Shown: in pieces, positions 44,884 through 54,604 of the stretch | How positions within the stretch are numbered: the first letter of the stretch is position 1 | Layout: each line of letters opens with the position of its first letter | Origin: Vibrio albus | Lineage (GTDB): Bacteria; Pseudomonadota; Gammaproteobacteria; Enterobacterales; Vibrionaceae | Length of the DNA: 64,000 nucleotides | Assembly (NCBI RefSeq): GCF_003144035.1 | Contig: NZ_QFWT01000010.1 | Location: 62,001 to 126,000, forward strand | Direction of reading: 5' to 3' | Translations under genes and position numbers: made by a program | Notes under the pieces: generated by a model | What the model saw: the letters and a program-made list of their open reading frames with translations, nothing else | Told to the model about the DNA's origin: nothing | The model's database searches: none

Positions 44884-45378
44884 AATTCTTAATAAGTTAC
44901 GAATAAAGGTATTATATTCTACACAATTAAATCATTACAGTAACTTGATCTACATTAACCACTTTATTGGATATAATTACCTATGAATAATTATATCCAC
45001 AGAGGTTTGTAAGGAAAGATAAAGGGAAATAGCATAACACAATAAATATCAATCACTTATAACAACCCCTCACTTCTCATAGAAATTCATACACACACGC
45101 CAATCAGAATAATAACCACTTTTTATTCAAAATTTTTTAGTTAATTAATCTGATTAACTACAATTTTCTCAGCATATACAACTAGCCCACAACCAATTTT
45201 GTATGATTTTCACCCAACTTTTTTGAGTTTTACGATTCATCATAGAACACGCCGAACAATAAGAGCCTTACCTCGTCATGCTCAGACTTTTTCCAAATCG
45301 AGTACGGAATACTTAAGTGTGTCCTAAGATAAAAGTGATCAGGCGATAGCCTGACTCTTGGAAAGAAGGGAAATTGAT
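44884..45378. other. AT-rich intergenic region upstream of the POT transporter
   Basis: About 495 bp with no gene. It contains a perfect inverted repeat (44968-44999) and a TTGATCTACATTAA sequence (44945-44958) that resembles an FNR box with one mismatch; TppB-type genes are known to be anaerobically induced in enterics, so a regulatory role is possible. Confidence 0.45.
44968..44999. repeat. Perfect 12-bp inverted repeat in the POT promoter region
   Basis: TGGATATAATTA (44968-44979) and TAATTATATCCA (44988-44999) around an 8-base spacer. It sits 85-116 bp upstream of the transporter start and could be an operator; there is no GC-rich stem, so a terminator is unlikely. Confidence 0.55.
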
Positions 45379-45807
45379 ATGGAAAAATACCTGGATAAAT
45401 TCGTTAAAGCTCAGGAAGAAACTTATAGCAATGCCTTAATAGAGATAAAAAATGGGCACAAAATAGGACACTGGATGTGGTTTATTTTTCCTCAAATAAA
45501 AGGGCTGGGAAACAGTCCGACCAGTATTTACTATGCTATTCAAAATCTGGATGAAGCCAGAGCGTACTTGGATCATCCCCTCCTCGGCCAGAGATTGATT
45601 CAATGTACAAAAACCTTACTCTCTCTGAAAACCCTCACTGCAGAAGAGATTTTCGGATATCCTGATGTCCTTAAACTGTGCTCTTCACTCACCCTTTTTG
45701 AACAAGCCGCAGGGGAAAGCAGCCTATTTTCTGAGGCAATAGATAAATTTTATAACGGACAGAGAGACCCGCTAACACTTAAGATACTTGATAATAAAAA
45801 GTGTTAG
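45379..45807 (+). CDS. DUF1810 protein
   Basis: A 142-residue protein starting MEKYLDKFVKAQEETYSNAL, followed by EIKNGHKIGHWMWFIFPQIK, YYAIQNLDEARAYLDHPLLG and FGYPDVLKLCSSLTLFEQAA; this is the DUF1810 pattern (helical, function unknown). I use the ATG at 45379, with AAGGGA upstream; a frame from 45358 adds seven residues. It overlaps the region just upstream of the amidotransferase gene, and the two are likely in one transcript. Confidence 0.88.
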   Translation: MEKYLDKFVKAQEETYSNALIEIKNGHKIGHWMWFIFPQIKGLGNSPTSIYYAIQNLDEARAYLDHPLLGQRLIQCTKTLLSLKTLTAEEIFGYPDVLKLCSSLTLFEQAAGESSLFSEAIDKFYNGQRDPLTLKILDNKKC

Positions 45808-45913
45808 AGAATTATTGCCCCTGTACACAATGAAAACTGACCGGCCTCTATTGCGTTTCGCCATTCCACTCCTTATATTAATCAAATTGCTTAAATCGGT
45901 AACACAGGATGTT

Positions 45914-46630
45914 ATGAAACCGCTATTAATTGTGAACGTTGGCTCGGCTCCGGAAAAGCAGTTGAGTAAGTTTGGTGATTTCGAATTATGGGCTAAGCTG
46001 GCAATTGGTGAAACCTCTCTGGATGTCGCCTTTCACGACGGGATCCATACTCCTATTCCTGACAATGAAATGCTTGCTGGTGTCGTTATTATGGGGTCAC
46101 TCTCTATGGTCACCGAAGAAGCCGACTGGATGAAAAGACTTGCCAGCGAAATCCGTCAGCTCTGCAAGAACAACATTCCTGTACTGGGTATTTGTTTTGG
46201 TCACCAGCTTCTTGCTTATGCTTTTGGTGGACAAGCCGGATTTAACCCAAATGGTCTGGAAGTTGGTACCGTAGAAATTACCCGCAACAAGGAAAGCGAA
46301 AATGACCCGATATTTTCTACTTTACCAAAGCAGTTCCTCGCTCAGACCATACATTTTCAATCTGTACTAACGCTACCAGAAAACGCAGTTTGCCTGGCGG
46401 AAAGTGTCCTGGATAATCACCACTCATTTCGCATTGGTAGTTGTGTATGGGGCGTACAGTTTCACCCGGAATTTTCTGCCGAGATTATGGAGGAGATGCT
46501 GAACAATGTAGCAGAGACCTTGGGCCAAGACCGCCTTACCGAGAAAAAGCAACAGATCAGGGCGACAGATAACGCCCGACAAATACTGGTGCAGTTTGCT
46601 CGTCTGTGTGCGGACAGACTAAACGGGTGA
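45914..46630 (+). CDS. Class I glutamine amidotransferase-like protein
   Basis: A 238-residue stand-alone GATase1 domain. The nucleophile Cys94 sits in PVLGICFGHQLLAYAFGG and the His-Glu pair in VQFHPEF (His184, Glu186). YbeI-type GMP-synthase-like proteins have this form, and substrates are mostly unknown (glutamine amidotransfer or hydrolysis of gamma-glutamyl compounds). I start at the ATG 45914, with AGGA five bases upstream; upstream in-frame Mets read into the DUF1810 gene. No synthetase partner lies nearby. Confidence 0.85.
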   Translation: MKPLLIVNVGSAPEKQLSKFGDFELWAKLAIGETSLDVAFHDGIHTPIPDNEMLAGVVIMGSLSMVTEEADWMKRLASEIRQLCKNNIPVLGICFGHQLLAYAFGGQAGFNPNGLEVGTVEITRNKESENDPIFSTLPKQFLAQTIHFQSVLTLPENAVCLAESVLDNHHSFRIGSCVWGVQFHPEFSAEIMEEMLNNVAETLGQDRLTEKKQQIRATDNARQILVQFARLCADRLNG

Positions 46631-46700
46631 GGCCATAACTTCGCTATCGCCCTCCCGAAATATTATTATCTGCCACATTAAATCGGCAACTTAAATAAAC

Positions 46701-46949
46701 TTATTTGTAGAATGCCTCTACTTCACCTTTTAGCGTAATGAGCATTGGATTACCGTAACGGTCTTTTGCTCTGGGTGAAGGGATTTTTACCCAGCCTTCA
46801 CTAATACAATATTCTTCAACGTCTGTACGTTCTTTACCATTGAGACGAATACCGATGGGATGTTCAAAACACTCTTCTACAAAGTACGGGCTACGAGAGT
46901 TACCCGATAAGTGATCTGGCAGGGTTGGTTTGGAGTTAGTGTCGCTCAT
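46701..46949 (-). CDS. DUF3297 protein
   Basis: An 82-residue protein. LPDHLSGNSRSPYFVEECFE, then HPIGIRLNGKERTDVEEYC and ISEGWVKIPSPRAKDRYGNP, identifies DUF3297, a small proteobacterial family with glutathione-peroxidase annotations in some databases that I would not trust. There is no signal peptide. It is a single-gene unit, convergent with the amidotransferase gene. Confidence 0.85.
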   Translation of the reverse strand: MSDTNSKPTLPDHLSGNSRSPYFVEECFEHPIGIRLNGKERTDVEEYCISEGWVKIPSPRAKDRYGNPMLITLKGEVEAFYK

Positions 46950-47128
46950 GTTTATGACCTGAAATAAAAATATGGTGCACTATTCTAGACAATACAGAGC
47001 TATGCCTCAATAGAGCGCTCACCACCGAGAAAATTTAGTACAATGCTACTCAAATCGACGCAGCTCCTATCCTGCCCGAGTCCGACGTTTATCTCATCAG
47101 GTCAAGTCGGAATTACACATCTAAATGA

Positions 47129-47689
47129 CTAATCATCAAATTCGTCCTCAGAATATGGCTTATTATGTGCGATACCTTTATGGCACTCGATACAGGTTTT
47201 ATTTTCTAGCATGGCTTCCTCCATTTGTTCACGCGACCTTTGTCGCTGGTTTGGGAAATCCATTGCATGATAATCATGGCAATTTCTACATTCACGAGAG
47301 TCGTTTTCTATCATTTCACCCCAAACTCGTTCAGCCATCTCTAAACGGTGCTCTTCAAATTTTTCTGGCGTATCTATCGTTCCTATTAATGTATGGTAGA
47401 GTTCCTTTGAAGCTTTAACCTTACGCCAAACCTTAGCAAAAAACTCTTTAGGTACATGACAGTCTGAGCAGGTTGCACGAACTCCTGATGGATTTTTATA
47501 GTGAATTGATTCTAGATATTCCTGATAGACCGTCTGTTCCATCTCGTGACATGAAACACAAAACTCTAGTGTGCTTGTTTTTTCCAACACACTATGAAAG
47601 CTTCCAAGTAGCAATATACCAAAAACAATACCGCTAATTAAAATTATGCCCCAAACAAACCTACTGGCTTGCCAAAACGATTTCGACAT
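47129..47689 (-). CDS. NapC/NirT-type tetraheme c-type cytochrome
   Basis: A 186-residue membrane-anchored cytochrome. An N-terminal helix (about 11-31) is followed by four CxxCH haem motifs: CVSCH, CSDCH, CRNCH and CIECH. This is the NapC/NirT pattern, which takes electrons from quinol and passes them to a periplasmic reductase. It is shorter than NapC (about 200) and lacks the extra pentahaem part of TorC. It follows the dihaem cytochrome gene by about 80 bp in the same direction, so the pair probably forms one electron-transfer branch; no terminal reductase is adjacent. Confidence 0.9.
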   Translation of the reverse strand: MSKSFWQASRFVWGIILISGIVFGILLLGSFHSVLEKTSTLEFCVSCHEMEQTVYQEYLESIHYKNPSGVRATCSDCHVPKEFFAKVWRKVKASKELYHTLIGTIDTPEKFEEHRLEMAERVWGEMIENDSRECRNCHDYHAMDFPNQRQRSREQMEEAMLENKTCIECHKGIAHNKPYSEDEFDD

Positions 47690-47723
47690 ACGTTTAATCC
47701 CTGCTTTGCTTTCACTTCATGAT

Positions 47724-47753
47724 AAAGACCCTGAAATATGATTCAGGGTCTAT
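47724..47753 (-). terminator. Hairpin between the two cytochrome genes
   Basis: AGACCCTGAA and TTCAGGGTCT form a 10-bp stem in the gap between the cytochromes. The T-rich tail is short, so partial termination or mRNA processing is as likely as full termination. Confidence 0.5.
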
Positions 47754-47772
47754 TTACCTTACATTAGGAGAA

Positions 47773-48477
47773 TTACTTCTGGGGTAATGTCATCATATAA
47801 GAAAGAATATCAGTTGAAACGTCGATTGGCAGAGCCCTCATGGCCGGCATGGACTCTTTAGGTTGACCATTTAATATCTTGAACAGACCTTCCCAAGGAT
47901 TGCTGCTGACTATTTTGCCCAATGGCGCAGCTAAGTCTCTAGGAAGCTTTCCATCTTTACCATGGCATCCAGCACAGATGGTGTTGTAGTATGCCTCTCC
48001 TTTAGCAACATCGCCATTTACCGATTTGTCTGGGTTAATAATGCTGCTCATATCCACCTGACCTTTGCTTACAAACAAGGCCAGATCATGGTAATCCTGC
48101 TCGTTCATCATACCCTCCATACCGTGGGTATCATCTTTCATTACAGTAATAATTTCTTCTAACGGAGCTCCTGCCACTCCTTGCAATCCTTTTATTCCTG
48201 TCTTATATGAACCTTTTGAGTAAGCTCCATCCTTGCCACGTAAATCCCATCCATGACAAGATTTACAGCGCCATGTAACATCACCTTTTTTTTTCGTATT
48301 AGATGCAGGCCAGGCTTTATGTGTATCAGCAGGCTTTGGAGCATCAATTACTTTGAACCATTTGTCATAAAGTTGTCCACCACGGGCAATTACAGATGCT
48401 TCTTCAGCTTGAACTATAGTTGACATTGATGCAGAAAATATAATGACAGTTGCAATCCTTGTTAGTAGCTTCTTCAT
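47773..48477 (-). CDS. Periplasmic dihaem cytochrome c
   Basis: A 234-residue secreted protein with a signal peptide (MKKLLTRIATVIIFSASMST, cleaved near VQAEE). Two CxxCH motifs, CKSCHGW (residue about 76) and CAGCHGK (about 168), define two cytochrome c domains; Met ligands are plausible in the MMNEQ and AMRALP segments. It would accept electrons from the NapC-type partner downstream and pass them to an unidentified reductase. Expression may be linked to respiration with alternative acceptors; I see no FNR site. Confidence 0.85.
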   Translation of the reverse strand: MKKLLTRIATVIIFSASMSTIVQAEEASVIARGGQLYDKWFKVIDAPKPADTHKAWPASNTKKKGDVTWRCKSCHGWDLRGKDGAYSKGSYKTGIKGLQGVAGAPLEEIITVMKDDTHGMEGMMNEQDYHDLALFVSKGQVDMSSIINPDKSVNGDVAKGEAYYNTICAGCHGKDGKLPRDLAAPLGKIVSSNPWEGLFKILNGQPKESMPAMRALPIDVSTDILSYMMTLPQK

Positions 48478-48973
48478 AATCTTTTCTCTTAGGTGGCTTC
48501 AATTATCGATATTCCCTACTAACTATAGGTGAATAATTTGTTTCCATCCTTCCGACCTTAATTGGGGCGCATGAAAGTGCGATTGAGCGATTATTTTTTG
48601 ATGTAGACAAAAAGCACTTCGCTTGTGAAGCTATTGAGCGAGGCTTCTGTTGCCTCAAGAGTCCAGAGTCTGTGACTTCAGCTATCTTTTAAAAAAGGCC
48701 GCAACGAAATCAAGCATAGTTAACGATCATGGCGCTGAGCCCGCTGGTTTATGCCGGCCTAGAGCACTAAATCCGTGTGCAGCAGTATTCGAACTCTCGC
48801 CTGGGTGTCAAAGCAGATAATCCTGACTCGTCGTTGGACAGAATCCACTTAGAGTATTTACTTAATTTAGCAAACCACGAATTACTTCATGTAGGGAAAA
48901 CTCGATACTCGTGGCGAACTTGGATAAGCCATTACGTAATTGGTTATTTCATGGTTCATGTATACTTTTCCCC
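48478..48973. other. Intergenic region at the left edge of the accessory region
   Basis: About 495 bp without a recognisable gene. A rightward 95-codon frame from 48777 overlaps the FRG gene and shows no known motif. The sequence TTGGGGCGCATGAAAGTGCG near 48565 resembles the GGGGC-containing repeats at 54545, 55117 and 59475 in part only. Confidence 0.45.
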
Positions 48974-50278
48974 TTACAACGTTAAAAGATCTTCAGCGAT
49001 GTGCAGTGCAGAAATATTACGATTATGTATATTTTCGTTACCACAGTCGCATTCATATTCATGATATTCCCGTTCCCATAAACCACTCGACTTTCTACGA
49101 TAGAACCAGCCTTGACTAAATCCAGCATTGGTCATTTCAATACCAGGATGCATAACGACTAAGGCGCAAACTTCAAAAAGTTCCGATGAGTGAGAAATTA
49201 TACCAACCCCTTTTTGATAAATAGTGTTATCTCCCACATTAGGATGTTTAACAATTTCATCTATTTCAAATGCTAGGTAGTTATTCCCTTCAAGCTTTTT
49301 TTCGATTTTAGGAAAATTCAATGGTGTGTTTGTATCAGCACTTCCGAAAAGAATTAATTCTGATGCAGAAATAATTTCACCACCAGTCAGTAAACCATAG
49401 CGAGACTCTAATGAATCGAACATTTCACTTATCGTTTGACCTCGGTAAAAAGCAGTTGTAGGTGAGGCGATTTTTTCGAAACTGTTTTGATATTCTGGCA
49501 ATTCAAGTGCTCGCTGAAAGACTGGAACCGAAAACTCTGGATCACGGAGCGACTTTATTTCTCGCCACGGCAACTCTAATAGTGCTTTCAAAATTGGATC
49601 TTTTGAAGCTGGCGGAAACAAAGAATCAGTGTTTGTTAAATCGTGTAAGCTTGCATAGTCCCGAAAGATGCTCCTACTCGCTGTAATATGAGCAACAAAA
49701 CACTCCTTGGGTATCGGTTTCCCTAAAGTCGGTCCTAACAGCCATGCTTTTTGCGCATCTGTTCGGAGAAAAGTTCCACTAAGTGTTAATGTAGACAAAT
49801 CTACAAGTCCTACTTCTTTTGCAATTGATTTATCAATTATATAAAGATGCCCGTCACCCTCTTCAAAATTATACTGCGCAAACTTCTTGCGCTCCCAGAG
49901 AAAGTTTTCACCACAATCTTCACACATATCGATGCCTAGTGACTCAGTGTACTTATGACTAGCAAACCATGCGCTCACGGCTGGGCTGGATGAGCAATCA
50001 ATATAAAATGATCTCCATCCATAATGCTGTAAAAGTGCTTGTACATAACTAATATCCTTAACATGGTCACCAATAAGGGCCTCAAGAACTTTACTGGCAT
50101 AACTCATCCATTTTACGGCTTCAGAAGGAACGCAAACTCTGCGGTCAAATGAGGCTATAATAGAAGGATGACTAGGCTCACCGTAATGTTCAAGCTGCCC
50201 CCTGAAAAGTACCTCCTCGCCATACGTGGCAATTAACTCTTGCAGCTCATGAAGCGTGTTTACTTTTAACTGTTTCAC
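48974..50278 (-). CDS. FRG-domain protein downstream of Gabija
   Basis: A 434-residue protein. The FRG domain shows EEVLFRGQLEHYGEP (residues 22-36), LLQHYGWRSFYIDCSSSPAV (82-101) and a later LRTDAQKAWLLGP. FRG domains occur in stress and defence proteins and are thought to have a nuclease-like or ADP-ribosyl-related fold; function is not settled. A second FYRGQ lies at 277-281, hinting at a second related unit. Cys pairs CEDC (119-122) and CDC near residue 415 could bind zinc. It reads the same way as gajAB, 189 bp downstream, and the sequence is AT-rich like them. A functional link with Gabija is inferred from position. Confidence 0.72.
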   Translation of the reverse strand: MKQLKVNTLHELQELIATYGEEVLFRGQLEHYGEPSHPSIIASFDRRVCVPSEAVKWMSYASKVLEALIGDHVKDISYVQALLQHYGWRSFYIDCSSSPAVSAWFASHKYTESLGIDMCEDCGENFLWERKKFAQYNFEEGDGHLYIIDKSIAKEVGLVDLSTLTLSGTFLRTDAQKAWLLGPTLGKPIPKECFVAHITASRSIFRDYASLHDLTNTDSLFPPASKDPILKALLELPWREIKSLRDPEFSVPVFQRALELPEYQNSFEKIASPTTAFYRGQTISEMFDSLESRYGLLTGGEIISASELILFGSADTNTPLNFPKIEKKLEGNNYLAFEIDEIVKHPNVGDNTIYQKGVGIISHSSELFEVCALVVMHPGIEMTNAGFSQGWFYRRKSSGLWEREYHEYECDCGNENIHNRNISALHIAEDLLTL

Positions 50279-50466
50279 TTTGTCTCCATATACAAAATAA
50301 TTGGACTTACCGTTTCTTAATCGAGCTACAACTTCATATCAAACTAAGTACATAATCATCCACTAGAAAAAGTTAGTCAATTTATGACAAAAGAAATTTG
50401 TCCTAAATCTTTGGTTGGCAAGCTTTGGTGCAAAGATATGGAGTCAATAGTCTTCTGTATGTTGGT

Positions 50467-52236
50467 TTATAAATCAACTATCTTGAACAAAGATGTTAAT
50501 TTTTCTTTATCTTTTCTCTTTAGAGTCGGAACTGATATAAACAATCCATCCTTTGCTCGACTTACAGCTACGTAATAAACCCTATGTTCTTCATTGTTTT
50601 CTAGATCTGGATTTATTAAAAAATCAAGGCTCTTTTCATCTGGTAAGTGGACTAACACATTATCAAAATCATCGCCTTTAGTTTTATGTATGGTTTTTAT
50701 ATCCCCCATCTCTCCGCTAGTACATAATTGATTTATAATATCTTTGTACAAGATACGTTCATATACAGGTTTTTGCTTTCCTCTATCAGTGAGTTTTGAA
50801 ATAGAGCTGTGTATATTTTCCTTAATAAAAACAAAAAATTCGTAAATATTTTTTTCTTCAAATTCACTTCGATTCGCCGTAAGTGTAAAAAGACTATCTA
50901 ACGCTTTTTTCCTTTTTATATCTTCATCTAAAATTTCACGGAAATTTTTTTCAATTTCGGCGACTGCATCTTTAAACCTAAAGTTATTAGCGAAAAATAA
51001 CGCCGTAATACAGTTTATTATTTTATTTTTACGTTCTGTATTTGAGTCAATATTTCTAATCTCATCTATCGGATTTACATCTGATACTCCGCCATTAAAA
51101 ATTCTATTTAAATTGTATACTGAAATATTATTTCTTGATATTATTTGAATTTCGCCGCCACCAAGATTTCCCTTTAAATACTCATAAGCGCCGTAAATAG
51201 GTCCAACTAGTAACTGTGGCAATGCCCCATTTTCTAGCCTATATGGGGTTTGCTCAATATCTTCTCTTATATGATTTAAAACATCAATAATTGAACTTGT
51301 ACTACGTCTGTTTTGAGAAATAGTGTATTGGGTTGTTCTAGGTGAAATAAAGTTATCAAAATCGTTTGGTGTAGCACCTTGAAAACCATAAATTGACTGT
51401 GCTTTATCTCCAATAACGCCAACTATAACACCTATTTCTTTAATTCTACTTATTATTTTAGACTGAATAGGGTTTGTGTCTTGAAATTCGTCGATGAATA
51501 TATAGGGAAATTTAGATTTTATTACAGTTATAATAAATGGATTTTCTTCTATTAGTTTATAGCTAAAGTAAAGTATATCATCATGGTGTAATACCCCTTT
51601 TCTCCAGAAAATCTTTTTGTATGTAATTAAGTCTTCTGATAAAGCATCTATGATTTTATTTGATATATACTTACGCTTCCCTGACTCACTATAATATGCT
51701 TCTTTGCTTTTGCACTTTAGTTCAAGGTTTGATTCCTGATCCATCGACCAATAAATTGTTCTTATCCAATTACTTAAGGCACCTTGATTGTTCTTTAGTT
51801 TTTGAAGCTGATTTATTGTATAAGGGTGTTTAAACTTAGCCTTACTTTTATGATTACTTAACCAATCATTGATTCTTTTAAGGCTAACGTAATGATCATC
51901 ATGGCCATCTATTTTTTCGAAGCTAAGTTCATACTCAGATGGCAAGAAGGATGCGTAGGGCTTAATTATGTGTCTGTATAGGAAGCTATGAAGCGTACTT
52001 ACTTCCGTATGTTGTGATGAGTTACCTAATCTACTATTGATTGTGTCAGCGGCAATGTTTGTATAAGTAATACATGCAACTTTACCAAATTTACCTAAAC
52101 GAGTTGAATTGGATACTACATTACTAATATGACTTATTAACCAATGAGTTTTTCCAGCTCCTGGACCTGCTGAAATCCTAAATTCATCATCAATGGCTTT
52201 AATGACTGATTCAGATGTTATCGTATTTATGCACAT
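50467..52236 (-). CDS. gajB: Gabija helicase GajB (UvrD-like)
   Basis: A 589-residue superfamily 1 helicase, the second component of the Gabija anti-phage system. Motifs: Walker A SAGPGAGKT (22-30), ITYTN (Ia), Walker B IFIDEFQDTNP (246-256), GDKAQSIYGFQGA (276-288), the arginine-containing ISQNRRS, IHKTKGDDFDNVLV (motif V) and VYYVAVSRAKDGLFI (motif VI). In known systems GajB senses DNA ends or nucleotide depletion and activates GajA. It overlaps gajA by 10 bp. Strikingly AT-rich compared with the cobalamin genes, suggesting horizontal origin. Length is slightly above the roughly 500 residues of the B. cereus type. Confidence 0.88.
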   Translation of the reverse strand: MCINTITSESVIKAIDDEFRISAGPGAGKTHWLISHISNVVSNSTRLGKFGKVACITYTNIAADTINSRLGNSSQHTEVSTLHSFLYRHIIKPYASFLPSEYELSFEKIDGHDDHYVSLKRINDWLSNHKSKAKFKHPYTINQLQKLKNNQGALSNWIRTIYWSMDQESNLELKCKSKEAYYSESGKRKYISNKIIDALSEDLITYKKIFWRKGVLHHDDILYFSYKLIEENPFIITVIKSKFPYIFIDEFQDTNPIQSKIISRIKEIGVIVGVIGDKAQSIYGFQGATPNDFDNFISPRTTQYTISQNRRSTSSIIDVLNHIREDIEQTPYRLENGALPQLLVGPIYGAYEYLKGNLGGGEIQIISRNNISVYNLNRIFNGGVSDVNPIDEIRNIDSNTERKNKIINCITALFFANNFRFKDAVAEIEKNFREILDEDIKRKKALDSLFTLTANRSEFEEKNIYEFFVFIKENIHSSISKLTDRGKQKPVYERILYKDIINQLCTSGEMGDIKTIHKTKGDDFDNVLVHLPDEKSLDFLINPDLENNEEHRVYYVAVSRAKDGLFISVPTLKRKDKEKLTSLFKIVDL

Positions 52237-54320
52237 AGAAAGTCAATCCCATCCTTAATATATTGAGGTACTACAAATTCTTGGTATTCATCCGTACCTA
52301 TTTTCTCAAGGTTTCTTTCTAATACGTCAGATAGTAATAGTGCATTTTCACCTTTACCCACGGAGTTCAAGTATCTGGATGCTAATATAGCTTTCTTTTT
52401 ACTATCTTCATCCCATGAACAGTGCTGAATGGACTCGATGATTCGATTGTTTTCTGCATGTGGTTTTTTCTCAGTTCCCTTATTCAATAGCTCAATGAAC
52501 TCTTCAACTGGTAGTTCGTCAATTGAGTCCATTAATTTTTCCAATTCTTTTTTATTACTAATGGAATCAGTTAACAGAAGTTTAAGTTTTGGGTTTTCTA
52601 AAACAATCTCATATTCAAAGGTTTTACTCTTCTCTCCTTGGCTAAAGTATCTAATGTTTTTATGACTTTTATATTTATCAATCAATTGTGATGAGTTGTT
52701 AGAATAATCATAAGTTTCGTTATCGGTTCCTAACTCAAAGGGATAACACTTCTCATAATTACCGCTTTCTACTTTTCTTACAGGATCTCTATCAGTTAGA
52801 CATACAACCTTTTTAGGAATAGCATTTTCATCATTTGTATCGAAAATTTTCAAGAAATGCTCGAAGTATCGACCACCAACATTAATTACGGAAATATGGT
52901 TGTCTTCTAAGCATTTGGAAAGATCTGGCTGTGTTTTTTTGACTTCATTGTCATAATATTTTGCAAAGGTCGATATTAGTAACTGTTCAGCAATCCCTTC
53001 AACAAAGATAACTTTTTGAGCAAACAGCATGTCGGATTTAGTTGCATCTAAGAATCGCTGAACATACCTTTTACTATCATTATTCCCTAATGCTTTTGAA
53101 GGGTAGGAAACTGTATATTCTTCATCATCTGAATACAGATTGATTATATTGTCCAATTTACATGATGACGTTATGTGTGTTGAGTGAGTCGTGATAAAAA
53201 CTTGTCTAGCTTTATTATTATTGTCACTTAAGAACTTCAATAGTTTGTGTTGCATAGATGGATGAAGGTGTGACTCTGGTTCTTCGATTGCTAACATTGG
53301 GAATATCTTAGCGTTACTTCCCATATAGCTACCATCAGAATTAACTTGCATTTTTGCCAAGAGAAGAGACATGTATATTAAGTTATTGTAGCCTAAACCA
53401 TTATGAGTCGCGGGTAACGTTATTCCCGTTTTCTTTTTTATTATAAGTTGCAAAGCAAACAGCATATCTTTTTCAGAAACACTACCATCAAAGTCGGGAT
53501 ACGAATCATTAAAATCCGCACCAGTTTTATTAGCATAGCCTAGTATTTCACCCTTTCCCTCTGACATTCTTTCATGCAGTTGCGCTAGTACGTTTTCAGA
53601 GGATGCCTTAAACAGACCTTCTCTAGTCCTGATTTCTTGTACTTTTTTTTCTATTTCATCTGGTTCAAGAGTATTGATATTTTTCTTAAGGTCATAGTCT
53701 ATAAAAAACTGAAATACATCTTTTAGTAAGTTATTTTTTCCGCTGAGCATGTCTCTTTCAACGTCTCTAATTGCATCCAAGAACTGAAAATCAAACTTAC
53801 TGATGGTTTCGCTACTAACAGGATCTTTATTTTCAACTTTACCAGCCCAAATTTTATACTTATATTTTCTTAAAAACTTAGATTCAATGATCTTCCATAT
53901 ATCTTCTTTTGAAGTAGTATCTTTTACCTTATCTAGCTCTTGTAAATAGTTGGTTTGTTCTTTTTCTGGCAAAAATAGCTCGTAGGTCAGTTTAGCTTCA
54001 TAATCCTCCTCAAGCTTAGTCAGGCAGCTAGCAATCGTAGCTAAATCATCTGGAGTGTGGTCACTCCCTTTTTTAAAGGTAACAGCTATCGAGACCTTTG
54101 GTGCCGCAATCTTTAACTCGTCCAAAGGGATATTTTTGTTAAAATCATCAATAGATAGACTCTTTGAAGATGAGTTATCCAGTACAACAGCTAATGCACG
54201 TAAAAGGTTTGTTTTACCTGCATTGTTATGTCCAACGATAACGTTAATATCATTTTTAAACTGTACGTTTTGACTTCTGAAGCTTCTGTAATTTGAGATA
54301 TCGATACTAGAAATGTACAC
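52227..54320 (-). CDS. gajA: Gabija nuclease GajA (OLD family, ATPase-TOPRIM)
   Basis: A 697-residue protein with an ABC-type ATPase and a TOPRIM nuclease domain. Walker A is GHNNAGKTNLL (30-40), a signature-like NGLGYNNLIY (307-316), Walker B MLAIEEPESHLHP (342-354), and the H-loop FITTHSTHI (375-383). The TOPRIM acidic residues appear in VIFVEGIAEQLLI (Glu441) and CLTDRDP (Asp510, Asp512). GajA nicks phage DNA when nucleotides are depleted. It is followed by overlapping gajB, then an FRG gene. AT-rich, and upstream (54321-54604) is a short noncoding gap holding its promoter. Confidence 0.92.
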   Translation of the reverse strand: MYISSIDISNYRSFRSQNVQFKNDINVIVGHNNAGKTNLLRALAVVLDNSSSKSLSIDDFNKNIPLDELKIAAPKVSIAVTFKKGSDHTPDDLATIASCLTKLEEDYEAKLTYELFLPEKEQTNYLQELDKVKDTTSKEDIWKIIESKFLRKYKYKIWAGKVENKDPVSSETISKFDFQFLDAIRDVERDMLSGKNNLLKDVFQFFIDYDLKKNINTLEPDEIEKKVQEIRTREGLFKASSENVLAQLHERMSEGKGEILGYANKTGADFNDSYPDFDGSVSEKDMLFALQLIIKKKTGITLPATHNGLGYNNLIYMSLLLAKMQVNSDGSYMGSNAKIFPMLAIEEPESHLHPSMQHKLLKFLSDNNNKARQVFITTHSTHITSSCKLDNIINLYSDDEEYTVSYPSKALGNNDSKRYVQRFLDATKSDMLFAQKVIFVEGIAEQLLISTFAKYYDNEVKKTQPDLSKCLEDNHISVINVGGRYFEHFLKIFDTNDENAIPKKVVCLTDRDPVRKVESGNYEKCYPFELGTDNETYDYSNNSSQLIDKYKSHKNIRYFSQGEKSKTFEYEIVLENPKLKLLLTDSISNKKELEKLMDSIDELPVEEFIELLNKGTEKKPHAENNRIIESIQHCSWDEDSKKKAILASRYLNSVGKGENALLLSDVLERNLEKIGTDEYQEFVVPQYIKDGIDFLCA

Positions 54321-54544
54321 GTTTTAACCACCCATGCGAAATTACACATATTTTAGAGCAATGAATGTTACCTACAAATCAATAATTCATTGCCTTTATG
54401 AGAAACTTATAGCATAACATCTTCAACGATACTAACTGGGTGAAATGGATTAGAAATTTGACCACATAGTTAAAGTTCTGGGCATAAAGAAAACTAATTC
54501 AAATTACGAGGGTTGAAATCAGGTTCAATCACGCTCTAGCTCAC

Positions 54545-54566
54545 TTTGGGGCAGAATCGTGTTTGC
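54545..54566. repeat. Module-boundary repeat, copy 1
   Basis: TTTGGGGCA and GTGTTTGC (54545-54553 and 54559-54566) match copy 2 at 55117-55138, with differences only in the five-base middle. It lies between gajA and the NTF2-like gene. Confidence 0.5.
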
Positions 54567-54604
54567 GATAAGTAATCACAGATAAGCAATTGACGTCATA
54601 GTAG

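Noticed and set aside
48777..49064. Rightward 95-codon frame between the cytochromes and the FRG gene
   Set aside because: It overlaps the FRG gene on the other strand and matches no family; a degraded gene cannot be excluded.
54545..54566. Integron attC site reading of the GGGGC repeat
   Set aside because: No GTTRRRY core or imperfect attC palindrome.
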